From positions 1-30,981 of the forward strand of contig URJL01000024.1 in NCBI GenBank assembly GCA_900548115.1: 30,981 nt of DNA. Reading direction: 5' to 3'. The notes below the pieces were generated by a model, which worked only from the letters and a program-made list of their open reading frames with translations, searched no databases and was not told where the DNA came from. The DNA is from an uncultured Eubacteriales bacterium (GTDB lineage: Bacteria > Bacillota > Clostridia > Oscillospirales > CAG-382). Shown here in pieces: positions 25,575 through 30,981 of this stretch; positions within the stretch are counted from its first letter, which is position 1, and each line of letters starts with the position of its first letter. The translations under genes and the position numbers were made by a program.

Positions 25575-25935
25575 CTCCCGTTTCGGCAGTATTTGAAATC
25601 TTTTTTGCTTTTCGGAACAAGCGCAGATAGGGCGGCGGGCAATGCGGCCATAACATGCGGCTTCACGACTTCACCTTGGCAAACCGACAAATTTCGCGCA
25701 TTTCGACAGAATCCGTGCGATGTTGTGCGGAAAGGTTTTGCAAGTTGTGAAAATGTACCAAAAAACGAGGGCGAATTTTTACGTCCCCGAACGAAAAAAT
25801 CGGCAATTTCTCTTGCAATGCGCCGCGAATTATGGTACCCTTTCGTTAAGAGAATCCGTGGGCGCGCAGAGCGCCGAAAGTCGAAAAAGGGCGGATTCTC
25901 AAATTTCAGGAAAAGACACAAAGGAGTCCAACCTC
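25575..25935. other. Intergenic region before the beta-helix gene
   Basis: 361 bases between the terminator and the next gene. An open frame crosses it (25500-25943) but it also runs through the terminator and has no ribosome binding site or domain, so it is not called. Only the promoter at 25813-25841 and the ribosome binding site AAGGAG (25921-25926) are supported. Confidence 0.5.
25813..25841 (+). promoter_or_regulatory. Probable promoter of the beta-helix gene
   Basis: TTGCAA (25813-25818), 17-base spacer ending in TGG, then TACCCT (25836-25841). The TG before the -10 would make it an extended -10 promoter. The -10 hexamer itself is poor. Confidence 0.45.
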
Positions 25936-27360
25936 ATGGATAATCGCATTTTTGACGGCACGCTGGAAAAGCTTTCGCCTGCCGAAGTCAAAGAAATCCT
26001 CGACCGCAAGGCGCAGGAGATGAAAAACCGCGTCATCGAAACGCAGAACTACGAACCGAAAAACGAGCGCGTTCTGTACGTTTCCGAGAGCGGCTGTGAT
26101 GAAAACGACGGTCTTTCGCCCGAAAAGCCGATCCGCACGCTTGCCAAGGTCGACGAGCGGACGCGCCCCGGCGACACCGTGCTTTTCAAGCGCGGCGATC
26201 ATTTCCGCGGACGTGTAAAGGTCGACAAGGACGGCGTTACCTATGCCTCCTACGGCACGGGCGTAAAGCCGATCATCGATTCTTCTCTGAAGAATTATGC
26301 CGACCCCTCGATGTGGACGCTGACCGACAAGGAAAACGTTTATGTCCTTTCGGACGAGATCAACAACGTCGGTCTTATTCACTTTGACCCGAGCTATACG
26401 TACGGCGCTTACGAGGAAAAATACGGACATATGCGTCTGCGCGGCAGGGACGGTTTTATGACCTATGCCGATCTTTCGTCCGACCTTGAATTCTTCAGCG
26501 ACCGTGTCGACAACAAAGTTTATCTTTATTCCGACAAAGGAAACCCCGGCGAGCGTTTTCTCGATATCGAGATCTGCGGCGGCGGAAACACCTTCGGCGG
26601 CTCGGCACACAACGTTACGTTTGACGGTCTTTGGATCATGCACACCGGTTCGCACGGTATCGGCTCGGGCACGACCGTAAACCGCGTGGTGCGCAACTGT
26701 ATCTTCTCGTGGCTCGGCGGCTCGATGCTCGGCAACGAAAAGCGCGACGACGGCTCGTACAACCTGACCCGCTACGGCAACGCCGTCGAAATTTACGGCG
26801 GCTGTCACGGTTATACCGTCGAAAACAACTGGATGTATCAGATCTACGATACGGCGATCACGCATCAGTACGGCGGATATTCGGGCGGCGATTGCATTCA
26901 GCACGACGTTTTGTACCGCCACAATCTCATGGAATTCTGCTTCTGGTTCATCGAATTTTACGACGGTGAGCGCGAGGGTACGACCCGTCAGGTCAAGAAT
27001 GTTTACATGACCGACAACTTCTGCCGCTTCGGCGGCTACGGCTGGGGCTGTAAGGGACGCGAGGGCGGCTCGCCCATGTTCTGCGGCTCGCATGTCTGCA
27101 AGGATCTTTCCAATTTCGTTGCCGAAAAGAACATTTTCTGCCACACTCTCGGCTATCTCGTTCGCCTGGAGGACGACCCCGGAGCGCGTAATATCGAATT
27201 GCACAACAACGTGTACGTTCAGGAAAAGGGATTGAACCTCGGTCATATCTTCGGGCAGAAATATATGTTCGACGACGATGTGAAAGCGCATCTTGCCGAA
27301 TTGGTACACGAGGATAACCCCGTTGTCGTTTATATGCCGCGTCCGAATTACACGTTCTGA
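25936..27360 (+). CDS. Right-handed parallel beta-helix protein without signal peptide
   Basis: 474 residues, ATG at 25936 with AAGGAG upstream. After a charged helical N terminus (1-45) comes a segment typical of pectate-lyase-like folds (LYVSESGCDENDGLSPEKP, then PGDTVLFKRGDHFRG), followed by strand-turn repeats rich in Asn, Gly and His (VRNCIF, VENNWMY, MTDNFCRF, VAEKNIF, LHNNVYV). Such folds usually act on polysaccharides as lyases, hydrolases or epimerases; the catalytic residues cannot be assigned. There is no signal peptide, so the substrate would be intracellular, for example an imported oligosaccharide. It is monocistronic, with its own terminator. Confidence 0.88.
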   Translation: MDNRIFDGTLEKLSPAEVKEILDRKAQEMKNRVIETQNYEPKNERVLYVSESGCDENDGLSPEKPIRTLAKVDERTRPGDTVLFKRGDHFRGRVKVDKDGVTYASYGTGVKPIIDSSLKNYADPSMWTLTDKENVYVLSDEINNVGLIHFDPSYTYGAYEEKYGHMRLRGRDGFMTYADLSSDLEFFSDRVDNKVYLYSDKGNPGERFLDIEICGGGNTFGGSAHNVTFDGLWIMHTGSHGIGSGTTVNRVVRNCIFSWLGGSMLGNEKRDDGSYNLTRYGNAVEIYGGCHGYTVENNWMYQIYDTAITHQYGGYSGGDCIQHDVLYRHNLMEFCFWFIEFYDGEREGTTRQVKNVYMTDNFCRFGGYGWGCKGREGGSPMFCGSHVCKDLSNFVAEKNIFCHTLGYLVRLEDDPGARNIELHNNVYVQEKGLNLGHIFGQKYMFDDDVKAHLAELVHEDNPVVVYMPRPNYTF

Positions 27361-27410
27361 CATCTCGGCAAAACGCGGCGTAAATATCGCCGAAATAAAA
27401 TGAAAAAAGG

Positions 27411-27438
27411 AAGAAGCCGCGCGAAAGCGCGGCTTCTT
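27411..27438 (+). terminator. Terminator after the beta-helix gene
   Basis: Twelve-base perfect stem AAGAAGCCGCGC (27411-27422) with GCGCGGCTTCTT (27427-27438) and a GAAA loop. The arms carry A and T ends, so it may work in both directions. Confidence 0.8.
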
Positions 27439-27468
27439 TGCGGACATAACAATGAGCGCAACCGAGCC

Positions 27469-27642
27469 TTCCCCTCGAGGGAAAGGCTTCATTGCGCATC
27501 AAAATTTTTTGTCAACATAACATGGGCAGTGCAAAATTTTGCCGACATAACAAAAGTAGGGTGAATTGAGATTCCGACCATCGGAATCTCAATTCACGGC
27601 AACACCCGCCGTTAGGCGCGGCAAACGCTCCCCGCAGGGGCG
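27469..27642 (+). repeat. Composite hairpin repeat, copy 2
   Basis: Module A (AGCCTTCCCCTCGAGGGAAAGGCT) is slightly decayed. Module B has lost pairing on its left arm (TTTTTTGT against ACATAACA) and is followed by an extra palindrome GCAAAATTTTGC (27531-27542). Module C is a perfect 17-bp hairpin (27561-27597) in the second sequence version, arm GTGAATTGAGATTCCGA, loop CCA. Module D has two G/C-rich units (27597-27642). The element ends one base before the stop codon of the convergent metallophosphoesterase. Confidence 0.8.
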
Positions 27643-27643
27643 A

Positions 27644-28345
27644 TTATTCCACTCTTTGCGGAACAAACTCCGCATAATCGGCGGAGACGAGCTTTACGTC
27701 GATTCCGAGATAATGCTCGGAGAAGCTCCCGGGACGCAGGTTGTGCAAATGTCCGCACCAAACCTTTTGGATATTGTAACGATACAAAACGTCGAGAATA
27801 TCATAGTTTAAAAATTCGCCGTAAAGGGGCGGATAATGGAGAAAGACCAAAATTTCGTTGTCGGGGAATTGCTCTTTTAATTTTTCACCCGCCCGAAGCG
27901 AAAGCTCGAGCCGTGCCGCTTCGCGCTTGATCAGCCGCTCGTCTTCGCTTTTCACGCCGAATTCTTTCACCCAGCCGCGCGTGCCGCAAATGATCTTATC
28001 CTCGACGGCATAAGCGTTGTTAAAAAGAAAATCGATCGTCGAAAGCCCGCGTTCTTCTTTAAAACGCGTAAGCTTTGCCATGGTCGACCACCAATAATCA
28101 TGATTTCCCTTGCCGATGATCTTTCGCCCGGGAAGGTCGTTTAAAAATTTTAAATCCGCATACGCTTCGTCAAAGCTCGAGCCCCACGAAATATCGCCGG
28201 GCAATATGACGGTATCGCTTTCGGAAACGGTCTTTTCCCATTCTTCTTTCAGACGCGCGGCATGATCCTCCCAGCCTTTTCCGAAAATATCCATCGGTTT
28301 GTCGGTCGAAAAGGAAAGGTGCGTGTCGGCTATGGTATAAAGAAT
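27644..28345 (-). CDS. Metallophosphoesterase, apparent AUU start
   Basis: The first ATG (28294) would give 216 residues but would omit the family's first metal-binding motif. Upstream in the same frame the sequence encodes LYTIADTHLSFSTDKP, containing the D-x-H motif, back to a stop codon (TAA), with no ATG, GTG or TTG between. ATT at 28345-28343 lies six bases after AAAGGAAG and gives 233 residues, the usual length of this family. Other motifs are in place: GDISW, GNHDYWW, FLHYPP and GHLHN. It belongs to the calcineurin-like phosphoesterases; substrate unknown. It is divergent from the DUF1540 gene, and its stop abuts repeat copy 2. Confidence 0.85.
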   Translation of the reverse strand: MLYTIADTHLSFSTDKPMDIFGKGWEDHAARLKEEWEKTVSESDTVILPGDISWGSSFDEAYADLKFLNDLPGRKIIGKGNHDYWWSTMAKLTRFKEERGLSTIDFLFNNAYAVEDKIICGTRGWVKEFGVKSEDERLIKREAARLELSLRAGEKLKEQFPDNEILVFLHYPPLYGEFLNYDILDVLYRYNIQKVWCGHLHNLRPGSFSEHYLGIDVKLVSADYAEFVPQRVE

Positions 28346-28371
28346 AACGATCTTCCTTTCTGTTTATCCGC

Positions 28372-28401
28372 TTGTCCGTTTTGCCGCGCTCCGCGTATAA
28401 A
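28372..28401 (+). promoter_or_regulatory. Possible promoter of the DUF1540 gene
   Basis: TTGTCC (28372-28377), 18-base spacer, TATAAA (28396-28401). The start codon lies 61 bases downstream of it. No alternative looks better in the 116-base gap. Confidence 0.45.
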
Positions 28402-28461
28402 GCGCGCCTTTTTCGGGTACTCTGTTTTTACGGAATATTTTTAAAAATCGGAGGGGAAAAC

Positions 28462-28662
28462 ATGAGCAACGGATTTTTTGACAATTCGCTTTTGCCGTCG
28501 GATGTTCCCGATCATATTCGCGGAATCTCCTGCAACGTGAAAAATTGTCTTTATCACGACGGCGATTCCTATTGCACCGCCCCGCGCATAAGCGTCGGAC
28601 CGGGGTATGCGTCGAATTGCACCGATACGGTCTGCGCAACCTTTAAGCCGAAGTCGTTCTGA
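28462..28662 (+). CDS. DUF1540 small cysteine protein
   Basis: 66 residues, ATG at 28462 with GGAGGGG upstream. The DUF1540 pattern is present: ISCNVKNCLYHDGDSYCTAPRI then NCTDTVCATF, with six cysteines that likely bind a metal ion. The family is common in Clostridia and its function is unknown. Single-gene unit; repeat copy 3 follows 65 bases after the stop codon. Confidence 0.93.
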   Translation: MSNGFFDNSLLPSDVPDHIRGISCNVKNCLYHDGDSYCTAPRISVGPGYASNCTDTVCATFKPKSF

Positions 28663-28726
28663 CGGCGTTGTGTGAGCGTAAGCGCAAGCGCAAGCGCGAA
28701 ATTTTATGTCGGCATAACGGGCGCAC

Positions 28727-28997
28727 CGAGCCTTCTCCTTAAGGCACTGTGATCTTCGATCAAGTGCGGAAGGCTTCATTGCGCATCAAAATGTTATGTC
28801 AACATAACACGGGCAGTGCAAAATTTTGCCGACATAACAAAAGTAGGGTGAATTGAGATTCCGACCATCGGAATCTCAATTCACGGCAATACCCGCCGTT
28901 AGGCGCGGCAACACCCGCCGTTAGGCGCGGCAACACCCGCCCCGTTAGGCGCGGCAACCGCTCCCCGCAGGGGCGGCAACCGCGCGCCGCAGGGGCG
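28727..28997 (+). repeat. Composite hairpin repeat, copy 3, with the longest tandem array
   Basis: Module A is enlarged: AGCCTTC and GAAGGCT arms enclose a second hairpin (GCACT and AGTGC around TGAT-CTTCG-ATCA). Module B is an intact TGTTATGT-CA-ACATAACA, then GCAAAATTTTGC. Module C is at 28848-28884, identical to copy 2. Module D has five tandem units of 22-24 bases (28884-28905, 28906-28927, 28928-28951, 28952-28975, 28976-28997). The array ends three bases before the stop codon of thrC. It occupies most of the 338-base gap between DUF1540 and thrC. Confidence 0.85.
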
Positions 28998-29000
28998 CCG

Positions 29001-30497
29001 TCAGGCGTGGGCAAGGGCTTCTTTTAACATGGAATCTTTGTCTTTTCCGCAGACATTCGTAAACCGAACCGACGCGGTGCGGAGCGCGGCGAGGGGGGCG
29101 GGAATTTCGACGCCCGTGCGGTCGTGCAGAGCATACATCGCCTCAAAGCCCTCGGTCTCGATGTTTTCGCCGAGCGAACGGAGCACATCGGCGGAGAATT
29201 TATAGGGCGACGCGGTCGACGCCGTTAAAATTTTGACGTCGCGCCCCTCTTTCTCGTTTTCTTTTTCCGCCCTCAGCGAAGCATACAGCGCGCACGCCGT
29301 GTGCGTATCGATAAGATACGAATACGTTTCGAAGGTGTCGCGGATGGTCTTTGCCGTATTTTCTTCGGTGCAGAAATCGGCGCGGAAGGTCTCTTTGATC
29401 GCCGCCAAAACGTCGGAATCGACTTCATACCGTCCTGTCTCCGAAAGGCTTTTCATATAATCGGCACAGCGCTCCGCACCCGCCGCAAGATACAAAAGCC
29501 GCTCGAGATTCGAAGAGATGAGAATATCCATCGACGGCGACATGGTGGTATAAAAAGCACGGTTGCGGTCATAAACGCCCGTGGTGAGAAAATCGGTCAG
29601 AATGTTGTTGCGATTGGACGCGCAAAGCAGTTTTCCGAAAGGAAGTCCGCATTTTTTCGCAATATAAGCGGCAAAAATGTTGCCGAAATTGCCCGTCGGA
29701 ACGGTGATGTCGATCGTGTCGCCGAAAGCAATGTCTCCTTCGTTTACAAGATCGCAGTAAGCGGAGATGTAATATACGATCTGCGGCGCGAGACGACCCC
29801 AGTTGATGGAGTTGGCGCTTGATAAGAACAGCCCGTTTTCGTCTAAAATTTTCGCCGCTTCCCTGTCGGCAAAAATTTTCTTGACGCCCGTCTGTGCGTC
29901 GTCGAAATTGCCCTCGATGGCGCAGACATGTACATTTTCGCCCTTTTGCGAGGTCATTTGCAATTTTTGCATAGCGCTTACGCCGTCCTCGGGATAAAAG
30001 ACGCAGATCTTCACGCCGTCGACATCGCGATAGCCCTCCAGCGCGGCTTTGCCCGTGTCGCCCGAGGTGGCGACCAGAATATACGCGGTGCGCTTCTCGC
30101 CGTTTTTGCGCAGCGCCATCGTCAGAAGGTGCGGCATGATCTGCAGCGCCATGTCTTTAAACGCGCAGGTCGGACCGTGCCACAATTCCAAGATTCGATG
30201 GGTCTTGCCGAGCGCCGTGATCGCCGTCGCGCCGCCCGGAAATTTCTCTTCGGAATAAGCGGCGCGGGATGCCTGCAAAAGCTCCTCTTCGGTATAATCG
30301 GTCAGAAAATCCGCAAGGATCTTCGCCGCGCGTTCGGGGTAAGAAAGGGGAAGAAACGAGCGCAGACGCTCTTCGGAATAATGCGGAAGCGTCTCGGGCA
30401 TAAAGAGCCCCCCGTCCTCGCAAAGTCCTTGTTTTATGGCATACGATGCCGTTTTTCCGTTTTGTTTTTTCGCGTCGCGCGTGCTGTAATAAAGCAT
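29001..30497 (-). CDS. thrC: Threonine synthase
   Basis: 498 residues, ATG at 30497 with AAAGGAA upstream. PLP enzyme converting O-phosphohomoserine to threonine. Visible: the N-terminal STRD and YAIKQGLCEDGGLFMPE segments, the PLP-binding Lys114 in GPTCAFKDMALQ, ATSGDTGKAA, the NSINWGRLAPQIVYY motif, PTGNFGN and SNRNN. The length and order match the longer ThrC form found in E. coli and many Clostridia. No hom or thrB gene is adjacent and no T-box leader was recognised upstream. I could not assign the promoter. Confidence 0.97.
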   Translation of the reverse strand: MLYYSTRDAKKQNGKTASYAIKQGLCEDGGLFMPETLPHYSEERLRSFLPLSYPERAAKILADFLTDYTEEELLQASRAAYSEEKFPGGATAITALGKTHRILELWHGPTCAFKDMALQIMPHLLTMALRKNGEKRTAYILVATSGDTGKAALEGYRDVDGVKICVFYPEDGVSAMQKLQMTSQKGENVHVCAIEGNFDDAQTGVKKIFADREAAKILDENGLFLSSANSINWGRLAPQIVYYISAYCDLVNEGDIAFGDTIDITVPTGNFGNIFAAYIAKKCGLPFGKLLCASNRNNILTDFLTTGVYDRNRAFYTTMSPSMDILISSNLERLLYLAAGAERCADYMKSLSETGRYEVDSDVLAAIKETFRADFCTEENTAKTIRDTFETYSYLIDTHTACALYASLRAEKENEKEGRDVKILTASTASPYKFSADVLRSLGENIETEGFEAMYALHDRTGVEIPAPLAALRTASVRFTNVCGKDKDSMLKEALAHA

Positions 30498-30648
30498 AAT
30501 TTTTCGTTCCTTTCGTGTCCCGCCGAATATGAATTTCTATCTTATTATGATACAACAAAGTGACCGCCGCTTTGTGACGGTTTTGTTAATTTTTCGGCGT
30601 GTCTGCGGCAACACCAGCTGTTTGCCGTGTCAACACAATCGGGATAAT

Positions 30649-30731
30649 GTGAAATTGAATTCTGACCATCAGAATTCAATTTCACGGTAAACGCTCGCCG
30701 CAGGCGCGGCAACCGCTCCCCGCAGGGGCGG
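30649..30731 (+). repeat. Composite hairpin repeat, copy 4 (modules C and D only)
   Basis: Module C is a perfect 17-bp hairpin (30649-30685) identical in sequence to copy 1 (arm GTGAAATTGAATTCTGA, loop CCA). Module D has two units (30685-30731). Modules A and B are missing; the flank GTGTCAACACAATCGGGATAAT may be a remnant of B. It lies 152 bases upstream of thrC. Confidence 0.75.
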
Positions 30732-30871
30732 ACGACCGATAGCCTCCCCCGCTTTTTGTTCTTATTCCCGTTTCGTACAATTTCATCGTGCGAAGCGCGA
30801 CTCGCAATAACAGCAAAGACAAGCATGCCGTTCCTGATTGAGCGTAACAGCCCTGTACAATCCGAGGGGTT

Positions 30872-30981
30872 TTTAAGGGCGCAAGCCCTTAAATTCTCTT
30901 TCTTTTTGGTTACTTTTTTTTTCGGGAACGAAAGGGAAGAAAACTCCGCCCGAAGGGCAAACACCGCCCGTTTGCGGGCGA
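30872..30981 (+). repeat. Edge repeat, right copy
   Basis: Begins with a perfect hairpin TTTAAGGGC-GCAA-GCCCTTAAA (30872-30893), then a T-rich stretch, a second hairpin TTTCG-GGAA-CGAAA (30920-30933), GCCC-GAA-GGGC (30948-30958) and CGCCCG-TTTG-CGGGCG (30965-30980). GCAA and GGAA are both GNRA-type tetraloops. It matches bases 1-90 in the same orientation but with several differences, and the window stops inside it. Confidence 0.75.

Larger units (their letters stand above)
30498..30981. other. Repeat-rich intergenic region at the right edge
   Basis: 484 bases with no supported gene. It holds repeat copy 4 (30649-30731) and the right edge repeat (30872-30981). The rest, including the sequence just upstream of thrC, shows no clear promoter or RNA gene. 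Confidence 0.6.

Noticed and set aside
25702..25708. Spo0A box (TTCGACA, complement TGTCGAA) upstream of the beta-helix gene
   Set aside because: A single 7-base match in a genome rich in TCGA words is expected by chance, and it is over 100 bases from the proposed promoter.
28884..28997. CRISPR-like array
   Set aside because: The 22-24 base units are directly adjacent with no spacers between them, and no cas gene is present. It is a tandem mini-hairpin array.
1..30981. Circular replicon suggested by matching ends
   Set aside because: The end repeats are related but not identical, and the gene content is chromosomal housekeeping without replication or partition genes.

Overview
The window looks like a chromosomal segment from an uncultured, low-to-mid G+C Gram-positive bacterium of the class Clostridia, probably a gut or anaerobe lineage near Oscillospirales or Christensenellales. 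The evidence is a Spo0A homologue, a class B sortase, PlsY, the DUF951, DUF1540 and DUF512 families that are typical of Clostridia, strong AGGAGG ribosome binding sites and consensus TTGACA-17-TATAAT promoters. I see no phage, plasmid, transposase, toxin-antitoxin, CRISPR or defence gene, and no tRNA or rRNA. Nearly all genes are chromosomal housekeeping genes. The unusual material is intergenic repeats and one damaged regulator.

Layout. 1-533 is repeat-rich intergenic DNA followed by a promoter. 534-5081 encodes a 1515-residue secreted multidomain protein with its own terminator. 5165-5929 is a comF-type phosphoribosyltransferase, convergent with engB (5990-6613, minus) and lon (6610-9012, minus), which overlap by ATGA. 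9404-10188 is a spo0A homologue broken by a one-base deletion and lacking the phosphoacceptor aspartate. A long minus-strand block follows, in transcription order: DUF177/yceD, rpmF, PDZ-radical SAM-DUF512, der, plsY, sortase B and a four-helix membrane protein (17009 down to 10279). Upstream of it, also on the minus strand, is a zinc-uptake operon zur-znuA-znuC-znuB (20150 down to 17167) with a consensus promoter and a 7-1-7 Fur-type operator.

On the plus strand, 20270-25574 is a translation and cofactor operon: DUF951, prfA, threonylcarbamoyl-AMP synthase, coaE, a lytic transglycosylase and an M18 aminopeptidase, ending in a strong terminator. Then come a leaderless beta-helix protein (25936-27360), a metallophosphoesterase that apparently starts at AUU (27644-28345, minus), a DUF1540 peptide (28462-28662) and thrC (29001-30497, minus).

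The most unusual signal is a composite intergenic repeat present four times (about 218-385, 27469-27642, 28727-28997, 30649-30731), built from successive inverted repeats. Its central 37-bp hairpin occurs in two versions that differ at five positions in each arm, yet both pair perfectly. A second repeat family lies at 170-240 and in the 5' leader of the DUF951-prfA operon. A third, with GNRA-type tetraloop hairpins, lies at both window edges and probably marks assembly breakpoints.
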